The notes: generated from the sequence alone by a model not told the origin. DNA of 14,766 bases from QHBQ01 sp038230695 (GCA_038230695.1 JBBRMT010000104.1:1-14766), one strand, 5' to 3'. Shown: positions 1-7,107, counted from the first letter of the stretch. Numbers and translations are program-made.

Positions 1-33
1 CATACCCAGTGCCTCGGACCTCATGCCTGTTTT

Positions 34-42
34 TGGTATAAT
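34..42 (+). promoter_or_regulatory. Extended -10 promoter upstream of the glycosyltransferase
   Basis: The sequence TGGTATAAT matches the extended -10 form (TG, one base, TATAAT). No good -35 hexamer lies 16-18 bases upstream, which is tolerated by extended -10 promoters. The predicted transcript starts near base 49 and reaches the TTG start at 96 after a leader of about 47 bases. The call rests on motif match and position only. Confidence 0.55.
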
Positions 43-95
43 CAATTGTTGGGATTTGCACTATCTTTGAACGCTTATTGGCGAAGGGAGACATA

Positions 96-1538
96 TTGGC
101 TAAACGAGTATGGCTGGATGGGCTGAACCTGGCATTGCTGCCATTCAGCGTTTTGGTAGGGGTGGGAGCGTACATGAACCGCAGGATGTTTAAGCCAACC
201 GCGCCAGTGAAGGTGATGCGGCAGGCTGGTTATAATGCGGCACAGCGGGCGGCGTTGCCGTTCATCTCCATTATCGTCCCTGCCCGCAACGAAGAGCGCA
301 ACCTGCCCCGTCTGATGCCGGGCTTGCTGCACATGGACTACCCGGCAGACAAGTACGAGGTCATTGTGGTCAATGACAACTCGGACGACCGCAGCGGCGA
401 AATCCTGCGTCAGTTTCAGGCGGAAGATGCGCGGCTGCGCGTGATAGATGGCGAACCTCTGCCTGTTGGCTGGGCGGGCAAGCCGCACGCGCTGGTGCAG
501 GGCGCGGCAGTGGCGGCAGGCGACTGGCTGCTGTTCACCGATGCAGATACCGTATGGCAGCCGCACGCGCTGCTCTCTGCATTGTACAGCGCCGAGCAAC
601 ACCACGCCGACCTCTTCACCGCCGCTGGGCTGCTTGAGCTTGGCTCGTTCTGGGAGCGCACTCTGATGCCGATTGCGATGCTGGGTATCCTTGCGTTGTA
701 CCCTCCCGACAAGGTGAACGACCCAAACTCAAGCAGCGCCATTGCCAACGGTCAGTTCACCTTTATCAAGCGGACGGTGTACGATGCCGTGGGTGGGTTT
801 GGCGGGGTGAAAAGCGAGATTGCCGAGGATCTGGAGTTTGGCAAACTGGTGAAGAGTAGTGGTTATCGGCTCTGGTTTGCCGATGGACGCAACTTGATGG
901 CGGTACGGATGTACACCGACCTGGCCGATGTTTGGCAAGGTTGGAGCAAGAACACCGCGCTGGCGGGCCGCGACCAACCTGCAATGCTGGGGCTGGGGAT
1001 TGTGGCGCTGGTGGCAACTGGTATCATCAGCCCTGCGCTACCGTTTGTGCTGGCGGGCCGGTTGCTAGGCAGACTGCGCCACCATCAGGCGCAACCAGCC
1101 GATACTCTGGCCCTGGCGCAAAGCAGCTTCCAACTGGGTATGGGTCTGGTGTTCGTCGGTACAGCGCAGCGCCATCTCAACCTACCCGCCCGCTATTTGC
1201 TCACTCTCCCCCTGGGTGCGGCGGTCTTCGCTGCTATCATCCTCAATTCGCTATATCGCATCCTCAGCGGCAAAGGGGTAAGCTGGAAGGGGCGTACATA
1301 CAAGCCCAACCTGTTCAACTTACATCTCACGCAGCATTGTTGGCGCTGCATCAGGGCGGGCAGCCGCCCACCCTTTCGGTTTATTCTTCACGCCACTGCT
1401 TCAGCAATGCACAGGCTTGCTCCACTTGCGCCCGTGCCGATACGCTGTTCAGCCAGCGGCTCACCCCGCTGGGATGGGGCAGGGGCAAATATCGCACCCC
1501 CGCTGCGTCGCGGAAGCCACGCCCTACTACGTTGCTGA
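96..1538 (+). CDS. GT2-family glycosyltransferase, carotenoid/hopanoid lipid type
   Basis: Predicted membrane-associated family 2 glycosyltransferase that moves a sugar from a nucleotide-sugar to a lipid such as a carotenoid or hopanoid; the acceptor is inferred from resemblance to the CruC/CrtQ/HpnB group. Numbered from TTG 96: SIIVPARNEE at 58-67, the acidic NDNSDD patch near 93-98, GWAGKPHAL near 125-133, the DAD metal/sugar-nucleotide motif at 149-151, the ED catalytic pair near 244-245 and QGWSKN at 281-286. Hydrophobic segments follow at about 297-325 and 345-390. I chose TTG 96 because AAGGGAG at 84-90 is correctly spaced for it; TTG 78 has no such site. The family-like sequence ends at WKGRTYK (397-403). 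The remaining 77 residues are Arg/Cys/Pro-rich, overlap the opposite-strand glycosylase gene by 158 bases and are probably read-through after loss of an earlier stop, or a frameshift. Confidence 0.82.
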   Translation: MAKRVWLDGLNLALLPFSVLVGVGAYMNRRMFKPTAPVKVMRQAGYNAAQRAALPFISIIVPARNEERNLPRLMPGLLHMDYPADKYEVIVVNDNSDDRSGEILRQFQAEDARLRVIDGEPLPVGWAGKPHALVQGAAVAAGDWLLFTDADTVWQPHALLSALYSAEQHHADLFTAAGLLELGSFWERTLMPIAMLGILALYPPDKVNDPNSSSAIANGQFTFIKRTVYDAVGGFGGVKSEIAEDLEFGKLVKSSGYRLWFADGRNLMAVRMYTDLADVWQGWSKNTALAGRDQPAMLGLGIVALVATGIISPALPFVLAGRLLGRLRHHQAQPADTLALAQSSFQLGMGLVFVGTAQRHLNLPARYLLTLPLGAAVFAAIILNSLYRILSGKGVSWKGRTYKPNLFNLHLTQHCWRCIRAGSRPPFRFILHATASAMHRLAPLAPVPIRCSASGSPRWDGAGANIAPPLRRGSHALLRC

Positions 1539-2043
1539 GGGTAAGCTCGCTCTTCTTCAGGCCCAAAGGCAGCAGGAACGTTTGGATCGCCAGCAGCCCC
1601 ACCATCACGATGATGCGGGGCTGCACCAGCCGCAATTGCGCGTCCAGATAAGGGCGACAGAGCGCCTGCTCGGTGGCAGTAGGGACGCGGTCGCCCGCTG
1701 CGCCAGGCAGTCGCCCCGGATAGCACTTGGTGATCGCGGAGATGTACATATAGTCGCGCCAGTCATGCTCCGCTGGGATGCCCGCTGCCGCGAACCACGC
1801 CTTCAGCTTGCCATTCGTCCCTGTTCCGGCGAATGGCACCCGCTCGGCGGCAGCGCGTAGTCCCGGCGCTTGCCCCACCAGCATGATTGGCTGCGCCAGT
1901 GGGGTGAAGGCCATCGGGTCCGCCACTTCGAGGTAGCCTGCCACCTGGCAACGCCGACAGCCCACGATTACTTTGTGCAACTCCTCAAGGTTCGCAATCT
2001 GCGGGATACGCCGTCCCTGTTCCACATCGAGGTCTATAGTCAT
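1381..2043 (-). CDS. Uracil-DNA glycosylase, iron-sulfur (family 4-like)
   Basis: Predicted base-excision repair enzyme that removes uracil from DNA. At 220 residues it has the usual size of the family. The four cysteines expected for a 4Fe-4S cluster are present: C29 and C32 (CRRC), C107 (TKCYPGR) and C129 (QALCRPYL). The active-site motif A reads GQAPG at 57-61 where family 4 usually has GEAPG, and the C-terminal DNA-binding motif reads HPSGVSRWLN at 190-199. VPFAG at 69-73 fits the conserved segment after motif A. The start at 2043 has a GGGAG sequence only one base upstream, which is too close to be ideal, so a slightly later start is possible. The gene is third in a leftward series behind the MoaD-like gene (60-base gap), and its 3' end lies under the tail of the glycosyltransferase reading frame. 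The family is confident; the exact UDG subfamily is less so. Confidence 0.88.
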   Translation of the reverse strand: MTIDLDVEQGRRIPQIANLEELHKVIVGCRRCQVAGYLEVADPMAFTPLAQPIMLVGQAPGLRAAAERVPFAGTGTNGKLKAWFAAAGIPAEHDWRDYMYISAITKCYPGRLPGAAGDRVPTATEQALCRPYLDAQLRLVQPRIIVMVGLLAIQTFLLPLGLKKSELTLSNVVGRGFRDAAGVRYLPLPHPSGVSRWLNSVSARAQVEQACALLKQWREE

Positions 2044-2103
2044 GCTCCCGCTCCGGTTGCCTACGCCTAATGCCTAAACCGCGCTCTCACCACTCTTGTC
2101 AGC

Positions 2104-2400
2104 CTAGCCTCCGGCGATCGCGCCCAGGATCAAGAATGGCTCCTGCCCCATTACCACTGCTTCGGGTAGCGGAGCATCGGGTAGTTCGTGGGACAGATCC
2201 TGTCCACAGGCGAAGTACCGTAGAAATGGGCGGCGTTTTTGTGTGATATGATCACGGATCGTGCCGCGCAGCATTGGATACTTGGCCTCTAGCGCGTCGA
2301 GGACCGACCGCTGCGTAGCTGCACCATCAACCTGGAGTTCCACGTAGCTGCTTACGTGTGCCAGGTTACGTAGGTGGAATGGGAGCGCAACACGTATCAT
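2104..2400 (-). CDS. MoaD/ThiS-like beta-grasp (ubiquitin-like) protein ending in Gly-Gly
   Basis: Small 98-residue protein resembling the MoaD/ThiS sulfur carriers. It starts with an MIRVALPFHL strand, has ELQVDGAATQRSVLDALEAKYP-like helix content around 21-42, and ends in GAIAGG (93-98). In MoaD, ThiS and ubiquitin the terminal glycine is adenylated by an E1-like enzyme and then thiocarboxylated or conjugated. That the same happens here is inference: no E1-like enzyme, rhodanese or cofactor-synthesis gene is in the window. Its ATG overlaps the stop of the upstream propeller gene as ATGA, so the two are probably translationally coupled; there is no strong ribosome binding site of its own. 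The link to the propeller gene suggests a role other than plain molybdopterin or thiamine synthesis. Confidence 0.8.
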   Translation of the reverse strand: MIRVALPFHLRNLAHVSSYVELQVDGAATQRSVLDALEAKYPMLRGTIRDHITQKRRPFLRYFACGQDLSHELPDAPLPEAVVMGQEPFLILGAIAGG

Positions 2401-3512
2401 GGTAGTGTCTGAACCTCGACCGATAGCACCCCTGGAAGGTCGCGGGCAATCGTAGTCCAGCTATCGCCTGCGTTGGCCGAGGCGTATACTTGCCCGCCGG
2501 TAGTGCCAAAGTACACGCCACACTCATCCAGCTTGTCAATCGCCATCGCGTCGCGCAGCACGTTGACGTAGCAATCGCTCTGAGGCAGGCCGTTGGTCAG
2601 GGCTTCCCACTCGTTGCCACCCGTACGGCTGCGATACACGCGCAGCTTGCCATCGGGCGGGAAATGCAGCGAGTCGCTAGTGATAGGGACGACATATATG
2701 GTCTCTGGTTCGTGGGCGTGAACGTCAATCACGAACCCGAAATCACTGGGCAGGTTATCGCTGACCTCATGCCACGACTCGCCAGCATCGTCACTACGCA
2801 TCACATCCCAGTGCTTCTGCATGAACAGCACATTGGGGCGCGATGGGTGCAGCGCAATGCGGTGGACGCAATGCCCGACCTCGGCTGTCGGGTCGGGGAT
2901 ATAATCCGAATGTAGACCCTGGTTCTTCGGCTCCCAGGTTTCCCCGGCATCGTCCGAGCGGAACACACCTGCCGACGAGATCGCAATGTACAGTCGCTCT
3001 ACAGCGCTGGGGTCCTGAATGATAGTGTGCAAGCACATCCCCCCTGCGCCGGGCTGCCACGAAGGCCCGGTCGTGTGATTGCGTAGCCCAGCAAGCTCTT
3101 GCCAGGTCTGACCGCCATCCACCGAGCGGAACAAAGCGGCATCTTCCACCCCGGCGTAGACGGTGTCCACATCGGTTAGCGAGGGTTCGAGATGCCAGAC
3201 GCGCTTGAACTCCCAGGGGCGCTGGGTGCCATCGTACCACTGGTGCGTACCGGGGGTGCCTTCGTATACGAACTGGTTGCCCACTGGCTCCCACGACTTG
3301 CCACCATCGTTGGAGCGCTGGATTGTCTGGCCGAACCAACTGCTGGTCTGCGACGCATACAGTCGGTTGGGGTCAACCGGCGACCCTTTAAGGTGGTAAA
3401 TCTCCCAGCCCGCAAAGTGGGGACCACTGATATCCCACTGCTCACGCTTGTCATCCGATGTCAGGATAAATGCGCCCTTGCGCGTGCCAACCAGTACCCG
3501 TACTCCACTCAT
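2397..3512 (-). CDS. BNR/Asp-box beta-propeller protein (sialidase-like fold)
   Basis: 371-residue protein composed of Asp-box repeats, which mark beta-hairpin turns in sialidase/VPS10/photosystem-assembly-type propellers. Six copies are visible: SNDGGKSW (67-74), SVDGGQTW (130-137), SDDAGETW (186-193), SDDAGESW (240-247), SRTGGNEW (295-302) and SANAGDSW (345-352). It begins directly with VRVLVGTRKGAFIL and has no signal peptide or membrane helix, so it should be cytoplasmic. Databases often label such proteins exo-alpha-sialidase from the fold alone; I cannot identify the sialidase arginine triad, so I do not claim enzymatic activity. AAAGGGGA sits about eight bases before the ATG. It is the first gene of the leftward cluster with the MoaD-like and UDG genes and has a strong promoter at 3595-3623. 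Confidence 0.85.
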   Translation of the reverse strand: MSGVRVLVGTRKGAFILTSDDKREQWDISGPHFAGWEIYHLKGSPVDPNRLYASQTSSWFGQTIQRSNDGGKSWEPVGNQFVYEGTPGTHQWYDGTQRPWEFKRVWHLEPSLTDVDTVYAGVEDAALFRSVDGGQTWQELAGLRNHTTGPSWQPGAGGMCLHTIIQDPSAVERLYIAISSAGVFRSDDAGETWEPKNQGLHSDYIPDPTAEVGHCVHRIALHPSRPNVLFMQKHWDVMRSDDAGESWHEVSDNLPSDFGFVIDVHAHEPETIYVVPITSDSLHFPPDGKLRVYRSRTGGNEWEALTNGLPQSDCYVNVLRDAMAIDKLDECGVYFGTTGGQVYASANAGDSWTTIARDLPGVLSVEVQTLP

Positions 3513-3594
3513 TATTATCCCCTTTCTATTGCTCTAAGAAGCCTATCAACTTTGTTGTGCTTACAATTAGGGCATCAGCGCCCCAGGCGATATC

Positions 3595-3623
3595 ATGATA
3601 GCACATAAGTTCTATCCTGTCAA
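3595..3623 (-). promoter_or_regulatory. Sigma-70 promoter of the propeller/MoaD-like/UDG cluster
   Basis: On the minus strand, TTGACA (3623-3618), exactly 17 bases, then TATCAT (3600-3595): 11 of 12 consensus positions. The transcript should start near 3588 and carry a leader of about 75 bases before the propeller ATG at 3512. Position and orientation fit this gene and no other. Confidence 0.78.
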
Positions 3624-3655
3624 TAGCTTAATATAGGCTGGGTTCGCGTCACGTT

Positions 3656-3715
3656 CTTGCATATCCAACCAGGTCGAACCGTTGTTCGACCCTATGGATA
3701 TCTGCCTTGCAAGAA
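3656..3715. repeat. Bulged stem-loop between the dehydrogenase gene and the propeller promoter
   Basis: An inverted repeat with three paired blocks: GGTCGAAC (3672-3679) with GTTCGACC (3684-3691) around a CGTT loop, ATATCCA (3661-3667) with TGGATAT (3695-3701), and outer CTTGCA/TGCAAG blocks. It lies just downstream of the dehydrogenase stop. It could act in 3' end formation, but no T-run follows it on the minus strand, so it is not a canonical intrinsic terminator. Confidence 0.6.
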
Positions 3716-3745
3716 GGTGCCGCACACCCTTATGGGCGAAAGAGG

Positions 3746-4831
3746 CTACTGTGTGGAAATCTCCACCGTTACTTTGATGCTACTCTTGTCTTCCAACGCG
3801 GCGAACGCCTCGGCGAAATTATCCAAGCCCTGTACGCGGTGGGTAAACAGACGGCCCAGCAACCCCGGCCACTTCTGTTCGATACAGGCAAGGTCTTCCA
3901 GTGCCGACTGGAAGTAGCGGCGGTTGGCGTTGACCGTGCCGAAAATCAGCTTGTTGCCCAGCACCAGTTCCATGTTGATGGCATCGGCGGGGATCTGCAG
4001 CGTGTTGCTGCTGCTACTCAGACCAGCGAGACAGAGTACGCCGTCGTTGCCGATGATCGCCATCGCCTCGAAGATTAGCTGGCTAGCTCCAGTTGCCTCG
4101 AAGATGAAATCAACGTTGCCGATTTGCTTTGCCAGCGCGGTTAGCGACTGCTCCTTGTTGTTGACATACTGTGCGCCGCTAGCCTCGGCCAGTTCGCCAT
4201 TCAGGTAAGGCATAGGTGTGCGGGCCATAGTGTAGACATTGAGGCCACGCGCCCGCAGCAGGAAGGTTGCCAACAGCCCCAGCGTTCCCGCGCCGGTGAC
4301 AATCGCGTTCTTGGGCTGCCAGTAGAGCCGCTCCTGGATGCGATACGCCTGGGTGATACCCTTCTCCGCCACTGAGGTCGGCTCAAGCAGCACCGCCAGA
4401 TCCGCCATCTCCTTCGGTACGTGAAGCATGAAATCCGGCTTCTCCACATAAAACTCGGTCAGGTAGCCGTGCCTGCCCTTGATGCCCCGCTCAGTGTAGT
4501 TGCCCCATAGACACATATCGCTCTCACCAACGAGGCAGTTGGGACATTCGTCGGGTCGGCGCACCGTGGGAACCACCAGGTCATCTGCCTGCCAGTCTGT
4601 CACTCCCGCGCCTACCTGCTCGACCACGCCAAACGACTCGTGACCATTTACCAGAAAATCGTATCCAGGGGGCGCTTCGCCATACTTGCCCTCGTTGATG
4701 TCCTTGTCGGTGCCATCAATGCCGACGCGGACAATTCGCACCAATACCTCGCCCTGCCCTGGGGTTGGCTTGTCCAACTCCACCAGATGGGCGCTGTTCG
4801 CCTGCATTGGAGTTACGCCAATTGCTTTCAT
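3746..4831 (-). CDS. Zinc-dependent medium-chain dehydrogenase, glucose 1-dehydrogenase type
   Basis: 361-residue medium-chain dehydrogenase resembling the archaeal-type glucose 1-dehydrogenases, which oxidise aldoses with NAD(P)+. The GroES-like domain carries GIDGTDKD (37-44) and NGHES (62-66), giving probable catalytic zinc ligands D39, H64 and, from LLEPTSVAEK, E150. Asp in place of the common Cys matches the halophilic Haloferax enzyme. A structural-zinc lobe is incomplete: C96, C99 and C107, with Asp/Glu where the first Cys normally stands. The Rossmann motif is GAGTLG (180-185). The sugar substrate is inferred from family likeness, and coenzyme preference cannot be read from the YTMART segment. 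I chose ATG 4831 because a perfect AGGAGG lies at 4836-4841; an in-frame extension to 4927 runs through the promoter and repeat. The gene is monocistronic. Confidence 0.87.
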   Translation of the reverse strand: MKAIGVTPMQANSAHLVELDKPTPGQGEVLVRIVRVGIDGTDKDINEGKYGEAPPGYDFLVNGHESFGVVEQVGAGVTDWQADDLVVPTVRRPDECPNCLVGESDMCLWGNYTERGIKGRHGYLTEFYVEKPDFMLHVPKEMADLAVLLEPTSVAEKGITQAYRIQERLYWQPKNAIVTGAGTLGLLATFLLRARGLNVYTMARTPMPYLNGELAEASGAQYVNNKEQSLTALAKQIGNVDFIFEATGASQLIFEAMAIIGNDGVLCLAGLSSSSNTLQIPADAINMELVLGNKLIFGTVNANRRYFQSALEDLACIEQKWPGLLGRLFTHRVQGLDNFAEAFAALEDKSSIKVTVEISTQ

Positions 4832-4835
4832 AAAG

Positions 4836-4841
4836 CCTCCT
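4836..4841 (-). promoter_or_regulatory. Consensus ribosome binding site of the dehydrogenase gene
   Basis: AGGAGG on the minus strand, followed by CTTT and the ATG at 4831. It decides the start codon against the longer in-frame reading from 4927. Confidence 0.85.
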
Positions 4842-4877
4842 GAAAGTAGAATGTAGGTTGTAGAAAGTGGAATGTAG
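4842..4877. repeat. Tandem 15-base repeat in the dehydrogenase leader
   Basis: GAAAGTAGAATGTAG (4842-4856) recurs as GAAAGTGGAATGTAG (4863-4877) with one mismatch and a 21-base period, about two helical turns. Both copies sit between the promoter and the ribosome binding site of the dehydrogenase gene. The periodicity would suit a dimeric repressor or an RNA element, but it could be simple duplication. Confidence 0.7.
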
Positions 4878-4906
4878 CTTATGAGGATGTCACACTGTTT
4901 GCCGAT

Positions 4907-4915
4907 ATTATAACA
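4907..4915 (-). promoter_or_regulatory. Extended -10 promoter of the dehydrogenase gene
   Basis: The minus strand reads TGTTATAAT, an extended -10 element with a perfect TATAAT (4912-4907). No convincing -35 is seen. The predicted start near 4900 gives a leader of about 70 bases that contains the tandem repeat. Confidence 0.6.
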
Positions 4916-5034
4916 CTTCTTCGCCAATCTATCTTTGCAGCGGGAACTAATCTGCAGCGGGTAGCGTCATTGTATCAACCAGCCAGTTGCAGTCCAATAT
5001 TCGCAACGGTTCTTAATAGAAAGGAAGTAATATC

Positions 5035-6927
5035 ATGCGTAAGATACGTGTTTACCTGCCCATTCTGGTCGTGGTGGGTTTGATCGTAACGATAGTCAGC
5101 CTGGCATTGGCGGGCAACGCTCATGTGAATAAGGTGATGAGTGAGGCTGGCTCTGGCCTCGGCGATGGTGTCTCCAGCTATATTGCCTCGGCTTCGCTTG
5201 ACGGCAAACAGGCATCAGCTGCACCCACAGCAACCACTGCTAGCGCAGCGCGGGGAAGCCTCGGCCTCAGCGAAGGCCCCGGCTATAGTATGTCTACCGA
5301 CAGCAACCCCAGGTTGGACGCGGTGCCTGCTGCGGGCGGCGCACCGCCGTTGCACCACTCGGCATCCGGCGCAGTGAGTGGGGCGCTTGATTATAGTTCG
5401 GCAATGACAGCCACTGGCGGCGCACCTCTGCCGGGTGGCGACCCCGCACCACCCAACCCCAGCGACCACCCTGCCCAGGGCAGCAACAATCAGCCCAGCC
5501 AGGACCAGAACCCGCTGCTCGCCTCGCAGGTGGACGACAATGCTGCCTACACCGCCTTTCTCAGTTACGTGAACGGCTACAGCGGCGCACGCACCTTCGC
5601 CCCCGACCTGTCGGAGCGGTACTTCGTGCAGGTGACGAATAGCCAGCAACGCCCGGTTGCCGATGCCACTGTAGATATAAGCAGCACTGGGCAGGCGTTG
5701 TACAGCGCCCACACCGGCAGCGACGGAAGGGTGGTATTCTTCCCCCGCGCCTTGCAAGGCGCAGCCAATGCCCAGAAGTTCGACATTAGCGTACACCGCG
5801 ATCAGGCCAGCGCCCAGACCAGCCTGGTGCGCGGCAGCGGCAACGATACCGCCCCTATCACCCTCGCTATTGCGCCAGACAGCGCGGTGAACCTCGATGT
5901 CGTCTTCCTGATCGACTCGACCGGCAGCATGGATGATGAGATCGCCAAGATTAAATCGTCGGTTCACAACATCGCCGAGCGCATCAGTCAACTGCCCAGC
6001 GCCCCGCATCTGCGCCTCGCGCTGGTAACCTACCGCGATCGCGGCGCAGATAACGAGTACGTCACTCACAAGTGGGACTTCACCACCGATGTCAACACCT
6101 TTGCCAATGAGCTTAATACTCTGGTGGCCTACAACGGCGGCGATTACCCCGAAGACATAAACGCGGGCCTGCTCGATACCATCAGTCTGCCGGGCTGGGG
6201 CCAGAGCAACAGCCACAACCTGCGCCTGGTCTTTCTGGTCGGTGACGCGCCGCCGCATCTCGATTACCCCGACGAGCAGCAGTACCCCACCCTCAGTCAG
6301 ATGGCGGCTAGCAAGGGCATCAAGATCTTCCCGATTGCCGCAAGCGGCCTCGACGATTCGGGCGAGTTCATCTTCCGCAATATGGCGGCGATGACCCTCG
6401 GCAAGTTCGTATTCCTCACCTACGCCCCTGCCCCCAACGGCGCACCCAGCAACGGCGGCAACCCCGGCGACACCACGCAGATGCACGTTGCCAACTACCA
6501 GACTAACAATTTCGATGATGTGGTAGTCAGCCTGGTAAGTCAGGAAGTCGCCAACCAGACTGCGCCAAAGGCGGCGCAAGGCGGCGGTGCCAACCTTATC
6601 GCCGTTGACCCACCCCTAGCACATATGGACACGCTGCTAACCAACCCCACACCGAAAAGCGTGCTGCCGTGGCTGATGGCGCTCGGCTGGCTGCCGCTGC
6701 TTGCAGGCGGACTGCTAATCTATCGGCGCAGCCAGCGGGCGCGGGTTGCCACCACCATGCCAGCTCGGAGACTTGACCCTCAGCCAACGACGAACCCAGA
6801 CTGGACCAAGCCCGTACTGATTGAGCCGAAAGCCATCGAAGCGGCCAGCCCCTACGTCTACATACGCCCCGCCCGTTATTGGGCCAGCGCCCTGGGCGAA
6901 CAACCCACCAGCCGCCTCGATGGGTAG
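5035..6927 (+). CDS. Membrane-anchored VWA-domain protein
   Basis: 630-residue protein, probably displayed outside the cell. Residues 6-26 form an N-terminal membrane helix or signal anchor. A Gly/Ala/Pro/Ser-rich low-complexity linker covers about 35-165. Residues 195-280 (FVQVTNSQQRPVADATVDI, then SDGRVVF) resemble an Ig-like or carboxypeptidase-regulatory beta-sandwich. A VWA domain spans about 286-465, with metal-site elements DSTGS (294-298), T332 in VTYRDRG and D404 in VGDAPPH; GGDYPEDINAGL (368-379) resembles the VwkA-type VWA group. A second membrane helix at about 543-563 is followed by RRSQRAR and a 65-residue tail, predicted cytoplasmic. VWA domains bind proteins through a divalent metal; the partner is unknown. 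AAAGGAAG at about 5020-5027 supports the ATG. It is followed by a long non-coding stretch, so it is not in an operon. No catalytic domain is visible. Confidence 0.88.
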   Translation: MRKIRVYLPILVVVGLIVTIVSLALAGNAHVNKVMSEAGSGLGDGVSSYIASASLDGKQASAAPTATTASAARGSLGLSEGPGYSMSTDSNPRLDAVPAAGGAPPLHHSASGAVSGALDYSSAMTATGGAPLPGGDPAPPNPSDHPAQGSNNQPSQDQNPLLASQVDDNAAYTAFLSYVNGYSGARTFAPDLSERYFVQVTNSQQRPVADATVDISSTGQALYSAHTGSDGRVVFFPRALQGAANAQKFDISVHRDQASAQTSLVRGSGNDTAPITLAIAPDSAVNLDVVFLIDSTGSMDDEIAKIKSSVHNIAERISQLPSAPHLRLALVTYRDRGADNEYVTHKWDFTTDVNTFANELNTLVAYNGGDYPEDINAGLLDTISLPGWGQSNSHNLRLVFLVGDAPPHLDYPDEQQYPTLSQMAASKGIKIFPIAASGLDDSGEFIFRNMAAMTLGKFVFLTYAPAPNGAPSNGGNPGDTTQMHVANYQTNNFDDVVVSLVSQEVANQTAPKAAQGGGANLIAVDPPLAHMDTLLTNPTPKSVLPWLMALGWLPLLAGGLLIYRRSQRARVATTMPARRLDPQPTTNPDWTKPVLIEPKAIEAASPYVYIRPARYWASALGEQPTSRLDG

Positions 6928-6977
6928 CAGGTAGAAGGCGTAGTGCGATGAGGTTGTTATAAACGAAGCATCTAGAG

Positions 6978-7017
6978 CTTGAACAACTAAGCCCCAGCGG
7001 GGGTTGGGGGGGAATCT
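6978..7017 (+). repeat. GC-hairpin intergenic repeat, copy 1
   Basis: Starts CTTGAACAACTAAGCCCC, then AGC, then a G-run, TTGGGG and AATCT. CCCC and GGGG can pair around an AGC loop. A second copy lies 76 bases downstream in the same orientation. The structure is like REP or small palindromic intergenic elements. Confidence 0.75.
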
Positions 7018-7053
7018 CGCCTTACGCAAATGCCGAAGTTGGTAGGTTCGTAT

Positions 7054-7095
7054 CTTGAACAACTAAGCCCCCAGCGGGGATTGGGGTAGAAATCT
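7054..7095 (+). repeat. GC-hairpin intergenic repeat, copy 2
   Basis: Same order as copy 1: CTTGAACAACTAAGCCCC, a hairpin with AGC loop, GATTGGGG, then AATCT. It differs from copy 1 by small length changes in the C- and G-runs and one base in the GTTGGGG segment. Confidence 0.75.
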
Positions 7096-7107
7096 TGAAG
7101 CGCAACG

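Noticed and set aside
932..1651. A 239-codon rightward frame overlapping the glycosyltransferase and UDG genes
   Set aside because: Out of frame with the glycosyltransferase throughout its conserved region and without any domain; it does not supply a better C-terminus.
5215..6579. A 454-codon minus-strand open frame inside the VWA gene
   Set aside because: It lies fully opposite a well-supported gene with domain signatures, starts with low-complexity content and shows no recognisable domain; it is a GC-driven shadow.
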